Assembly: GCA_964628235.1 (NCBI GenBank)
Contig: CAZVLU010000023.1
Coordinates: 1-50,765, forward strand
Length of the DNA: 50,765 bases
Direction of reading: 5' to 3'
From: CAMAVH01 sp964628235
GTDB taxonomy: Bacteria > Pseudomonadota > Alphaproteobacteria > SMXQ01
The notes under the pieces were generated by a model. The model worked only from the letters and a program-made list of their open reading frames with translations. It did not search any database and had not been told where the DNA came from. How positions within the stretch are numbered: the stretch's first letter is position 1; each line of letters begins with the position of its first letter. This document shows, in pieces, positions 8,003-15,433 of this stretch. Position numbers and translations under genes: made by a program.

Positions 8003-8179
8003 ATGCGCCGCAAGTTGTGCTGTTCGTTTTGTGGCAAGTCGGAACGCGAGGTCGCCAAGCTGGCCGCCGGACGTGGAGGCATCCACATTTGCGATGGCTG
8101 TGTGGAAGCCTGCCGGCTTTTCATGTCCGGTTCCGTCGGAGTCTCGCGCCAGACAGCTTGGGAACGCTTTGGAGCGTAA
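8003..8179 (+). CDS. Free-standing ClpX-type C4 zinc-binding domain protein
   Basis: A 58-residue protein, essentially only the N-terminal zinc-binding domain of ClpX. It contains CSFCGKSEREVAKL (Cys7, Cys10) and HICDGCVEAC (Cys30, Cys33, with Cys37 next to it), spaced as in ClpX. There is no AAA+ domain: the frame ends 21 codons after the last Cys. In ClpX this domain dimerises and binds adaptors and substrates, so a solo copy could act as an adaptor or decoy (inference). The ATG follows a weak AGAAA; a perfect palindrome lies just upstream. Confidence 0.8.
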   Translation: MRRKLCCSFCGKSEREVAKLAAGRGGIHICDGCVEACRLFMSGSVGVSRQTAWERFGA

Positions 8180-8233
8180 TAGCGCAGCGCTTCGCCGGTC
8201 TTCGCCTGACACATCATCAGTTCGTAGAAGCGC

Positions 8234-8264
8234 TTGACCTTGCCACGCTGGAACCCGGTATCGA
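8234..8264 (+). promoter_or_regulatory. Possible MerR-type promoter (TTGACC-N19-TATCGA)
   Basis: TTGACC at 8234-8239, a 19-base spacer containing CTTGCC...TGGAAC, and TATCGA at 8259-8264. The long spacer and the CTT...GGAA pattern recall the CueR sites near copA, but the dyad is one base short and imperfect. It would serve the membrane-protein gene at 8363. Confidence 0.35.
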
Positions 8265-8362
8265 AGAAGCGGCGGAGGTCGAGCGACGGTCTTCGTGCCC
8301 CCCCGCTTTATGGAATTCAATGAAGCGGGGCGCTGGGAAACAGATGATGAGGGATGTAGGCC

Positions 8363-8821
8363 ATGATGGCACATACCTTTCCTGGGATACGCAGGGCTGC
8401 AATCGCGGTTGGTGTCGGCATTCTGTCTTTCGGTGTGCTCGGCACCGTCGCTGCTCTGTGGCCGAATCCGCTATTCATAAGGATGACGCCTGCCGGTGGG
8501 TGGGAAATCGCTCTGCTTAGCCTGCAGTCCGTTCTCCTCGGGCTATATGCCGCCATCTGGCGGCCGACCTGTTCAATCCGGACCGCGGGCGCCGGGGGCC
8601 TACTCAACTTTCTCGGCATCGCATGTCCGGTCTGCAACAAGATACTGCTGCTCTTGTTCGGCGCGAACGCCCTGATGACATACTATGAGCCGCTGCGCTT
8701 GTATCTTGCCGTCCTAGGCGTGCTTCTCACTGCCTTTGTTCTGGCTCGCGAGTGGATGTTGCGTTCTTCCGAGCGCTCGAAAGATGCGGCCCTGGGTGGC
8801 GCAGTAGTTGAGGGGCGATGA
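8363..8821 (+). CDS. Integral membrane protein with CPxC motif, unknown function
   Basis: A 152-residue protein with about four hydrophobic segments (roughly 10-32, 45-62, 73-98 and 106-130). A CPVC motif (ACPVCNKILLLLFGAN) sits inside or at the end of the third. A Cys pair in such a helix could bind a soft metal or be redox active, reminiscent of transport sites, but the family is not one I can name. The ATG at 8363 is directly followed by a second ATG. Its neighbours, a zinc-finger protein and an ICMT-like enzyme, give no firm pathway. Confidence 0.6.
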   Translation: MMAHTFPGIRRAAIAVGVGILSFGVLGTVAALWPNPLFIRMTPAGGWEIALLSLQSVLLGLYAAIWRPTCSIRTAGAGGLLNFLGIACPVCNKILLLLFGANALMTYYEPLRLYLAVLGVLLTAFVLAREWMLRSSERSKDAALGGAVVEGR

Positions 8822-8883
8822 TCCAGTCAGAAGCCATTTTCGAAGGAGGGGGCCAGCACCACTAAAGGTGACGCGGACTCCGT

Positions 8884-9534
8884 ATGACTGAGATGCCTGT
8901 TCAATGGGCTTGGCTCGACCTTTGGCCCTTTGCGCTTTTGATCATCGGCGCGATGTCCTGGGCCCTCTATCATTTTCTCGCGCCATCAAGTTGGCGCGAA
9001 TGGACGAGCGCCGGAGTCGTCCAAGCCTTCATCATAGCGCTCTATGCCGAGATGTATGGATTTCCGCTGACCCTATACCTCCTGAGCGGGTTTCTGCCTT
9101 TCCAGTTTCCCCCAACTCCCGCAAACGGTCATCTATGGTCGGCCCTACTCGGCGCGGGAGAGGCGGGCGCCGTTGTCGAGGCAGTCGTTGGCTACACGGT
9201 CCTTGCTCTGGGCGCCCTCCTTGTTGTGAAAGGCTGGGTTCGCATCTACTTCGCGGAACAACGTCCTGTAGAGACGGGCGTCTATGCGGTCATCCGCCAT
9301 CCCCAATACGTCGGCATTTTTCTCATCATTCTCGGCGAATTGATAAACTGGCCGACAATCGTCACGGTCTTCCTCGCCCCCGTAATCCTCCTCCTGTACC
9401 TGAACCTCGCGAGACGTGAGGAGCGAGCGCTCGTTGCCGAATTTGGAGTGGCCTATCGCGACTATCAGGCACGCGTACCAATGCTCGTGCCCAATTTATA
9501 CGATCTCGCGCTGCGGCTGGTTCTGCCTCGTTGA
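8884..9534 (+). CDS. Isoprenylcysteine carboxyl methyltransferase (ICMT/PEMT)-family membrane protein
   Basis: A 216-residue membrane protein with about five helices. The C-terminal half carries the family pattern: VETGVYAVIRHPQYVG (SAM-binding RHPxY), an internal helix pair, then a REERALVAEFG...YRDYQARVP tail. These enzymes methylate lipid, isoprenoid or protein thiol groups using S-adenosylmethionine; the bacterial substrates are mostly unknown. The frame is closed by a TGA a few codons upstream, so the start is 8884 or the ATG at 8893. No clear Shine-Dalgarno is next to either. Confidence 0.8.
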   Translation: MTEMPVQWAWLDLWPFALLIIGAMSWALYHFLAPSSWREWTSAGVVQAFIIALYAEMYGFPLTLYLLSGFLPFQFPPTPANGHLWSALLGAGEAGAVVEAVVGYTVLALGALLVVKGWVRIYFAEQRPVETGVYAVIRHPQYVGIFLIILGELINWPTIVTVFLAPVILLLYLNLARREERALVAEFGVAYRDYQARVPMLVPNLYDLALRLVLPR

Positions 9535-9855
9535 TCGCCGCCGACCTGCTCGCAACGTTGGGCTCTCGAGTGCCAAACGCGGCGGGAGCGACGCCGTTTA
9601 TGGGCACCTGTTCCCAAGGAGCACCACGCTTCAGAGCTCATATTCGGCCCGGCAGCATGCATCCGCCTCCAACGGGTCGCATTCCGTTACCGGGCATATG
9701 AGGCGTCTGCGACATCTCCATCACCCGACCCGATTCTCGCGAGAACGCGCTGCCACACGCGAAATCTCTAGCGTCATTGGGAATTGAACGGTGAGGCAAC
9801 AGCGTCCAATGACGATTTCTGAACAAAAAAGCTGGTTCGGCGCCAAGAGCAGCCT

Positions 9856-10707
9856 TTGCTCGCCGCTGCTGCGATCCTACTTGGATTCGCAGTTATCGCT
9901 GTTTCGATAAGGCTCGGGGGCGCAAGAAGCATTCCGATCGGCGCAGTGTCCCACCTCCACGGCATCGCTGTCGATGCCATTGATTCATCGCAGCTCCTAT
10001 TGGCGACGCACAGCGGGCTCTATCGCGCATCATCGGACGGCATTGCGAGACGCGTGTCCAGCGACGCCAATGACTACATGGGTTTCACCCCACACCCGGC
10101 TGACACCAGCTTATTCTATGCAAGCGGCCACCCGGCGACGGGCGGTAACCTAGGCGTGATTTCGTCGACCGCTGGAGGTCAGCGCTGGACTGAGTTATCT
10201 TCAGGCGCATTCGGCCCAGTCGACTTTCATGCGATTACCGTCAGCCAAGCGGATCCAACTGTCCTCTACGGCGCTTTCGGGGGAATCCAGATCAGTCGCG
10301 ATGGGGGTAGAACTTGGTCCATCGCCGGACTAGCACCTGCCGAGATCGTCGATCTCGCTGCCTCCTCAGAAAACTCCGACATCATCTATGCCGCAACAAA
10401 GCGCGGCTTGATGATCAGTCGCGACGCCGGAAAGATTTGGGAAATGGCTTTGCAGCAAACGCAGCCTGCCACGATGGTCGAAACGATGCCGGATGGGACC
10501 ATCTATGCATTTCTCATCGGATCGGGCCTCATCAAGCTGCCTCGTTTTGAGCCGTCTTGGAGACCGGTCAACGAAGCATTCGGCGATCAGCTCATCTTGC
10601 ATCTTGCCGCTGATCCGACCGATCCGCTGCGACTGTTCGCGGTCACCGACGCAGGCCGAATACTGAGCAGCACCGACGGAGGGAAGACCTGGCCACCCTT
10701 CAGCTGA
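9856..10707 (+). CDS. BNR/sortilin-like beta-propeller repeat protein (F510_1955-like)
   Basis: About 283 residues. A hydrophobic signal/anchor (LLAAAAILLGFAVIAV) is followed by repeated blades with Asp-box motifs: SRDGGRTWS, SRDAGKIWE and STDGGKTWP. The family comprises extracytoplasmic propellers annotated as BNR-repeat or exo-sialidase-like; no enzymatic residues can be assigned. The open frame has only a TTG start, with no ATG before residue 75. An ATG at 9809 in another frame would join this frame across an A6 run (9825-9830) if one base were re-read or added. The true N-terminus may therefore start at 9809 (or GTG 9791). Confidence 0.72.
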   Translation: MLAAAAILLGFAVIAVSIRLGGARSIPIGAVSHLHGIAVDAIDSSQLLLATHSGLYRASSDGIARRVSSDANDYMGFTPHPADTSLFYASGHPATGGNLGVISSTAGGQRWTELSSGAFGPVDFHAITVSQADPTVLYGAFGGIQISRDGGRTWSIAGLAPAEIVDLAASSENSDIIYAATKRGLMISRDAGKIWEMALQQTQPATMVETMPDGTIYAFLIGSGLIKLPRFEPSWRPVNEAFGDQLILHLAADPTDPLRLFAVTDAGRILSSTDGGKTWPPFS

Positions 10708-11122
10708 CCGAAATTCTCGTCCGACAACAGTGTCGACGTTTCGCGCGGTATCCGATCTGCCTCGTCGCAGCGGGCTACGATAAGCACGCGCCGATTCATT
10801 CCTCGCGGCATTCCGAATCGCTGCGATAGACTCTCTGGCGAAAATGCCAGCAAGTTCCGTTCGGTGTTCCGGCTCCGAACGGACCGAGAGCGCGGCAATC
10901 GCGACAACCGAAAGCACTCGTCAGAACGAGCGTTAGGATCGGGTGCCGGAACCAGGGACCAGTGCAGGTTCCAACCGCTGTCCGTACCAGGCAAAATGGA
11001 CAGCGGCAGACCGTCCGCGCAAGCTTTGTCTTCTCTGCGATGCGCGCCCTTATCGCGGCCAGTCAACGGCCATGCTCTGCCGTTTGGCCGAACGCTCTTG
11101 GGGAACGCGCCCAGCGGGTACG
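10708..11122. other. 415-bp gap between convergent genes, no gene recognised
   Basis: The BNR gene ends at its left edge and dsbB at its right edge. Open frames exist on both strands, but none shows a start with a ribosome-binding site, a signal peptide or a domain pattern. No hairpin with a T-tract is evident. It may hold decayed coding DNA. Confidence 0.4.
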
Positions 11123-11653
11123 CTACGTTGCATCTCGCTTTCGCGCCGCGGCAGCGATTGCGACGATGCCCAGAGCCAGCGAGATCACCGCATTCCATCC
11201 TGCAAACGACAGTCCCCAGCCGGCAGGGAAGCGCCAGCTCGCCTCGGTGCATGAGACGATGCGAACGCTCTCGAGTTGCTCAAGCAGATTGTCCGCAGTC
11301 ATCGGCATGGCGCCGCCGACCGCGCAGTCGTTTGGGCCGGCCCACCATTTCCACTCGACGCCGGCATGATGGATACCGAGATATGCGCCATAGAGAAACA
11401 CAAGGCCTGCCATCGCCAGCGTTCCGCGTACCAACCACGCGGGACGGTCTATCCATGCGGAGACCAGCGACACGAGAACCAGGGGCAAGGCGACATAATA
11501 GGGAATGCGCTGCTCGAGGCAGAGAGCGCATGGTACGAAGCCGCCGATGATTTGGAACCCCCAGGCGGACAGAATGGTGGCGAGGCCGACCAGAAAGACG
11601 AAGCTAGCGGCCAGAGTTTCGGTGCGGCGGAAAGTGGGTTCGAGCGCAAGCAT
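11123..11653 (-). CDS. dsbB: DsbB-family disulfide bond formation protein
   Basis: An inner-membrane quinone-linked oxidase that re-oxidises DsbA-type thiol oxidases. From the ATG at 11653 it has 176 residues and four transmembrane helices. The first periplasmic loop carries CALC (Cys42, Cys45), followed by EQR, as in DsbB. The second loop carries the pair Cys110 (GPNDC) and Cys135 (VSCTE). A GTG at 11701 would add 16 residues; the ATG is preferred for length. No dsbA is adjacent. It may serve the Cys-containing exported proteins of this island (inference). Confidence 0.9.
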   Translation of the reverse strand: MLALEPTFRRTETLAASFVFLVGLATILSAWGFQIIGGFVPCALCLEQRIPYYVALPLVLVSLVSAWIDRPAWLVRGTLAMAGLVFLYGAYLGIHHAGVEWKWWAGPNDCAVGGAMPMTADNLLEQLESVRIVSCTEASWRFPAGWGLSFAGWNAVISLALGIVAIAAAARKRDAT

Positions 11654-11805
11654 AGCAAATCCATAGAAAGAGCAACGACGAAGCCCTCCAAACGAAAGCA
11701 CCTTAGGCCCTGAAAGAGGTCAGGATGGTTTCTTGGTGAGGGCGCGGATCAGGCCTATAGAGGCCGCTAGTACTTGAATGTCGCCGTTCGGCGACTCGCA
11801 CTAGC

Positions 11806-12177
11806 TCATGTCGCTCTCGGTGGTCGCAGCAAACCAAAGCGCATCCGCTGTGCGAGCAAATCGCTCGCCGGCTCAGAAAATATGATCCGTGGCGGTTCCT
11901 CGAAAATGTGCGAGGCTGGCGCCCCGAATACGCTGACCAGACAAGATGCCGTCCCACATGTCTGCGAACAGCAGGAGTTTATCCCACTGCGATCGCATTC
12001 CGCGGCGCTAGAGAAAACCTGTACGACTTGGTCGCTAACGAACAGTCGATCAAGATAGGTTGTCGTTTCCGCAGTTGACCGGCGCTCTGCCCGATCAGCC
12101 GACACTGCCACTCCGCTTAGAGCGATCAGAACCGCCGAGAACACAATACTTCCGACCAGACGGACAATAGCGAACAT
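11806..12177 (-). CDS. Secreted Cys-rich small protein, unknown function
   Basis: 123 residues from the ATG at 12177, preceded by GAGAAG five bases upstream. A signal peptide (FAIVRLVGSIVFSAVLIALS, then GVAVSA) leads to a short mature protein with five closely spaced Cys (ECDRSGINSCCSQTCGTASC). A PP-containing segment follows, then the end FGLLRPPRAT. The tail and layout resemble the secreted protein at 6760-7089. The Cys cluster could bind metal or form disulfides. It lies 118 bases downstream of nrsF on the same strand. No known family is recognised. Confidence 0.6.
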   Translation of the reverse strand: MFAIVRLVGSIVFSAVLIALSGVAVSADRAERRSTAETTTYLDRLFVSDQVVQVFSSAAECDRSGINSCCSQTCGTASCLVSVFGAPASHIFEEPPRIIFSEPASDLLAQRMRFGLLRPPRAT

Positions 12178-12295
12178 CGCACTTCTCAAATTACTAGCAT
12201 CGTTCGAGCCTGATGGGGTCACAGGGCAACCCGAGTTGCTGCCTGCAATCCGGAGGGCGACGGGCGACCGCCCTGGTGCGACGGCACGAGACACC

Positions 12296-12949
12296 CTAAC
12301 GGCCGATCTCCTCGATGGCGACCCTGTTCCAACGCAGGATAGAGGGGCCGACGACCCAACCAACTAGGAGAAACGCTGCACCGCCCGCTATGTGACCCAG
12401 TATGGTTAGCGGAGCCGCATCGCCCGTGTTGAATAGCTGCAGTCCCAGATTGCCTATTCCGACGCTAGCCAAAGCCCCGACCGTCATCGTCATCCGAGGG
12501 TAGAGCGGCACCCCACGCCGTAGCATCGAGACAAGCGCTATTGCAGGCGGAACACCCAGCAGTCCAGAGAGAGGCAAACAGACCCAAGCGCCATACCCTC
12601 CCTGTCCTGGGTCCACCGCTACCGGAAACGACCAAACGATCAGCAACCACGCCAACAGCGCGGAGAACGGCAAAGCAATCAGTCTATGATCGCGGCCCGG
12701 TATGGTGCTAGCCAACGCTGCGATTGCCCCGAGGCCGGCTACAATCAAAGTCGCGACTTGTTGGATAGCGTAGCCGCCCTCAAGTGACAGTCGGACAGAA
12801 CCTCCGGCCAGACTGAAACCCAAGGTTACGGCTGCAGCATAAGCCAGCGACAATGCGAACCAGTGCGAGGCGCGCACAACCGGCGGCCGCAATGATCTCG
12901 TAGGGGTCAGGCGAGCTACCAATTGCTGAATTAGATCCTCGGTACGCAT
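12296..12949 (-). CDS. NrsF-family (DUF1109) anti-sigma factor
   Basis: 217 residues with six predicted helices and an N-terminus MRTEDLIQQLVARLTP.. typical of NrsF/DUF1109 proteins. In Caulobacter, NrsF is a membrane anti-sigma factor that holds the ECF sigma factor SigF and releases it on heavy-metal or redox stress. Conserved membrane Cys residues are usual in that family; here one is seen in GAWVCLPLSG. The ATG at 12949 has AGGGA five bases upstream; a GTG six codons earlier is the alternative. The expected ECF sigma gene is not next to it in this window. Confidence 0.8.
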   Translation of the reverse strand: MRTEDLIQQLVARLTPTRSLRPPVVRASHWFALSLAYAAAVTLGFSLAGGSVRLSLEGGYAIQQVATLIVAGLGAIAALASTIPGRDHRLIALPFSALLAWLLIVWSFPVAVDPGQGGYGAWVCLPLSGLLGVPPAIALVSMLRRGVPLYPRMTMTVGALASVGIGNLGLQLFNTGDAAPLTILGHIAGGAAFLLVGWVVGPSILRWNRVAIEEIGR

Positions 12950-13046
12950 GCCGATCCCTGACGACACTTAGGCTTCTGCTGATAGCACGATTAGCCCACC
13001 CGAGTACCGACAACTATCCTCCCGTTGCAGTCACTGACCACCCCGA

Positions 13047-13484
13047 TCAGAAGACCTTCAACGTGATCGCTGCCAACACGATGTAACGTACACCCTTGGC
13101 AATCGTTACGAGCAGCACGAAACTCCAAAATGGCTCTCGCAACACACCGGCTGCCACGGTTATGGCATCGCCACCGAGCGGCGCCCAGCTCAGCAATAGA
13201 CTCCAGCGCCCCCACCGACGATACCAGTTTTTTGCGCGTTCAAGCGCTCGCTCACTGACCGGGAACCAACGTCGGTCACGATAGTGCTCGATCCAGCCGC
13301 CTAGAAGCCAATTCGTCACCGAGCCCAGCACGTTGCCAGTCGTTGCAACGATCACCAGCGTAACCGGCGATTGCTCGGCCAGAACCAATAGCCCGACCAG
13401 GGCGGCTTCCGATTGGGCGGGAAGGATCGTTGCCGCGAGAAAGGCGACCGCGAACAACCCGAAGAGCGAGAACGAATCTTCCAC
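13047..13484 (-). CDS. YqaA-family (SNARE-associated/DedA-like) membrane protein
   Basis: 145 residues with the YqaA layout: an initial helix FGLFAVAFLAATILPAQSEAALVGLLVL, then the GNVLGSVTNWLLGGWIEHYRDRRWFPVSE segment, the RWGRWSLLLSWAPLGGDAITVAAG re-entrant region and a final helix. DedA/VTT-type proteins are linked to lipid scrambling and membrane homeostasis. The start is a GTG at 13484 with only a weak ACGGG before it. It is the last protein gene before the tRNA-Arg boundary and lies 97 bases upstream of nrsF on the same strand. Confidence 0.82.
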   Translation of the reverse strand: MEDSFSLFGLFAVAFLAATILPAQSEAALVGLLVLAEQSPVTLVIVATTGNVLGSVTNWLLGGWIEHYRDRRWFPVSERALERAKNWYRRWGRWSLLLSWAPLGGDAITVAAGVLREPFWSFVLLVTIAKGVRYIVLAAITLKVF

Positions 13485-13609
13485 AACCCGTCAGTCGTGA
13501 GCCGGCCGGACGGCGTGCATGTAATCCTCATTCGCCGTCGGATGCCGCGCAGACAATGCCCGACATGATGCAACAATGAGCGATCCGCGATCCGAACCGG
13601 ATTGAGAGA

Positions 13610-13686
13610 TGGCGCACCCGCCGCGATTCGAACGCGGGACCTCCACCTTCGGAGGGTGGCGCTCTATCCAGCTGAGCTACGGGTGC
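13610..13686 (-). tRNA. tRNA-Arg (anticodon CCG), complete
   Basis: 77 nt including an encoded CCA. Acceptor GCACCCG pairs with CGGGTGC, D stem GCTC/GAGC, anticodon stem CCACC/GGTGG around loop CTCCGAA (anticodon CCG, reads CGG), T stem CCGCG/CGCGG with loop TTCGAAT. All stems pair perfectly. It abuts the metal island on its 3' side and has a truncated sister copy 122 bp upstream. Confidence 0.95.
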
Positions 13687-13690
13687 ATCC

Positions 13691-13712
13691 TGCTTACGCG
13701 GTGCTTACGCGG
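13691..13712. repeat. Tandem 11-bp direct repeat (2 copies)
   Basis: TGCTTACGCGG occurs at 13691-13701 and again immediately at 13702-13712, five bases from the 5' end of the intact tRNA-Arg. Short tandem direct repeats beside a tRNA junction resemble arm-type binding sites of tyrosine integrases. No integrase is in the window. Confidence 0.6.
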
Positions 13713-13749
13713 GATTTCCGCGCTTGTGAAGGGCTGGATACCCTTTGCG

Positions 13750-13774
13750 TAAGTCCTTGACTTGATAAGTCCTT
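13750..13774. repeat. 9-bp direct repeat TAAGTCCTT (2 copies)
   Basis: Copies at 13750-13758 and 13766-13774, within the 122 bp between the complete and truncated tRNA-Arg copies. With the 11-bp tandem repeat this makes two repeat families in a very short spacer, as expected of a remnant attachment region. Confidence 0.5.
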
Positions 13775-13808
13775 TTTCTCTCTTCCAACGACCCAGCAGA
13801 CTTGACAA

Positions 13809-13852
<44 letters not shown>

Positions 13853-13877
13853 GGCGCGGCGGCACTTTAGGCGAAAG

Positions 13878-13900
13878 GCCCGCCCAAGTCCACGGCGGGC
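13878..13900 (-). terminator. Hairpin downstream of the monooxygenase-like gene
   Basis: Stem GCCCGCC/GGCGGGC with a 9-base loop. On the minus strand the stem is followed by CTTTCG, a weak T-tract. It could end transcription of the gene at 13942-14280 before the tRNA-Arg copies. Confidence 0.4.
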
Positions 13901-13941
13901 AGGCTGTTTTGAGGATGGGCCGGTCGGGCGGATTGGCCCCT

Positions 13942-14280
13942 TCAGCCGTCCCGGCGGCTGCCGTCTTGCAGCACCGTTTGCACCGACTGGAAGCCCTCGA
14001 ACTTGGGTGGACCCTGATAGATGCCTTCGCGGCCCTTGCCGGCGTTGGCGTGGGCCAGGCGGAACGCCTCGGACTTGGTCCAGCCGACGAAGGCGTCCAT
14101 GTCCTGCCAGATCGTGTGCGACAGATAGACCGTATGGTCCTCGGCCTCGGGGCCGCGCAGCAGGTGGAATTCGACGAAGCCGGGCACGCTGTGCAGATGG
14201 CTGTCGCGCTCCTTCCAAATCAGCTCGAACGCGGCCTCCTGGCCTTTGACGATGCGAAAACGGTTCATGGCGATATACAT
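13942..14280 (-). CDS. Antibiotic biosynthesis monooxygenase (ABM)-fold protein, HmuQ/IsdG-like heme oxygenase candidate
   Basis: 112 residues forming one ABM ferredoxin-like domain: MYIAMNRFRIVKGQE..FE..W, then VPGFVEFHLLRGP, a YLSHTIWQDMDAFVGWTKSEAF block and a C-terminal PKFEGFQSVQTVL. The NRF...W...SEAFR..H pattern resembles the IsdG/HmuQ heme-degrading group, where Asn, Trp and His form the heme pocket. The ATG at 14280 has an AGGAGG six bases upstream. A role in heme iron release is inferred; other ABM proteins act on polyketides. Confidence 0.75.
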   Translation of the reverse strand: MYIAMNRFRIVKGQEAAFELIWKERDSHLHSVPGFVEFHLLRGPEAEDHTVYLSHTIWQDMDAFVGWTKSEAFRLAHANAGKGREGIYQGPPKFEGFQSVQTVLQDGSRRDG

Positions 14281-14411
14281 GGGGGCCTCCTGACTGGGGC
14301 GTCGAGACTAGCAGAATTGCCCGTCCGGCGCAGGGCTTGCCAGCGCCCGCAGGGGGGGCTATCTCACCGCTCTATCCGCCGTCTCCCGCCCCGCCTTTTC
14401 CGGAGTTTTCC

Positions 14412-15425
14412 ATGGCCGACGCGCAAGCCTTGCCGCCCTTCCTCTGGCTCACCGAGAAGGACGTCACCTCGCTGATCAACCTCTCCGGCGTCGTCGCTGC
14501 GCTGGAACGCGCGCTGCTGCTCGAGGCCGAGGGCAAGGCGGCCAACATGTACAAGGCGCAGACCGTGTGGGACCAGGGCTCGGTCAATGTCACCGGCGCG
14601 CAATTCGTCTCGGAAGGCTTCGTCGGCGGCAAGATGTGGTGCAACGTCGGCGGCTCGTCGGAGCCTTTGACGATCCTGCATGACGCGACCAACGGCAAAG
14701 TGAAAGCGATTTTCGAATCGATCGCGCTCGGCCAGATGCGCACCGCCGCGCTCGCCTCGGTGGCGACGAAATATCTCGCCGCAGAGGGCGCCGACGACAT
14801 GGCGATTGTCGGCACCGGCAAGCAGTCGATCACCCAGGTCGCCGCCGTCCATGTCGTGCGGCCCTTGAAGCGCCTGCGCGTCTATTCGCCGACGGCGGCC
14901 AACCGCGCCGCCTTCGTTGATCTGGTGAAAAAGCAATTCCCCTTCGAGGTGGTGAACGCCGGCTCGTTGGAAGACTGCGTCAAGGACGCGCCGATCGTCG
15001 CCACCTTCACCCGCGCCCGCGAGCCCTTTTTGCCGGCGGAGATGCTGGCCAAGGGCGTGCATGTCACGGCGGGCGGCGCGATCATCCCGGCCTATGCCGA
15101 GATTTTTCCCGACGTGGTCGGCCGCGCGTCGATGATCGTCGTCGACAATATCCAACAGTGCCAAGAGAACGCCCGCGAATTGAACGACGCCTTCGCCGCC
15201 GGAATCGGCGCCGGTTGGGGCGCGGTCCAGCAGCTTTCGGCGGTCGTCAAAGCGGCGAACGGCAAGGTCGCGCGCCCGGCGGGCGCCGACATGACGCTTT
15301 ATAAATTCATGGGCCTCGGCCTCGGCGATGTCGCCGCCGCGATGGAGATTTATAAGCGCGCCGTGGCCAAGGGCGCCGGTATCCCGCGCGACCATGCCGT
15401 GCGGTTCTTGCCGGATTTAAGCTGA
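14412..15425 (+). CDS. Ornithine cyclodeaminase/mu-crystallin family protein
   Basis: 337 residues of the OCD/mu-crystallin fold, an NAD(P)-dependent enzyme class acting on amino acids or imines. It has the dinucleotide-binding segment MAIVGTGKQSITQ (about 136-148), the substrate region GQMRTAALASVATKYLA, and the late MGLGLGDVAAA block that replaces the more usual G.A..D. GGAG lies six bases before the ATG. It is convergent with the Bug receptor gene, with eight bases between stops. The exact substrate cannot be told from sequence; true ornithine cyclodeaminase is only one option. Confidence 0.82.
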   Translation: MADAQALPPFLWLTEKDVTSLINLSGVVAALERALLLEAEGKAANMYKAQTVWDQGSVNVTGAQFVSEGFVGGKMWCNVGGSSEPLTILHDATNGKVKAIFESIALGQMRTAALASVATKYLAAEGADDMAIVGTGKQSITQVAAVHVVRPLKRLRVYSPTAANRAAFVDLVKKQFPFEVVNAGSLEDCVKDAPIVATFTRAREPFLPAEMLAKGVHVTAGGAIIPAYAEIFPDVVGRASMIVVDNIQQCQENARELNDAFAAGIGAGWGAVQQLSAVVKAANGKVARPAGADMTLYKFMGLGLGDVAAAMEIYKRAVAKGAGIPRDHAVRFLPDLS

Positions 15426-15433
15426 GACAACAA

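Noticed and set aside
10587..11252. Minus-strand frame of 221 codons spanning the BNR/dsbB gap
   Set aside because: It overlaps both flanking genes and shows no signal peptide, domain or start signal.
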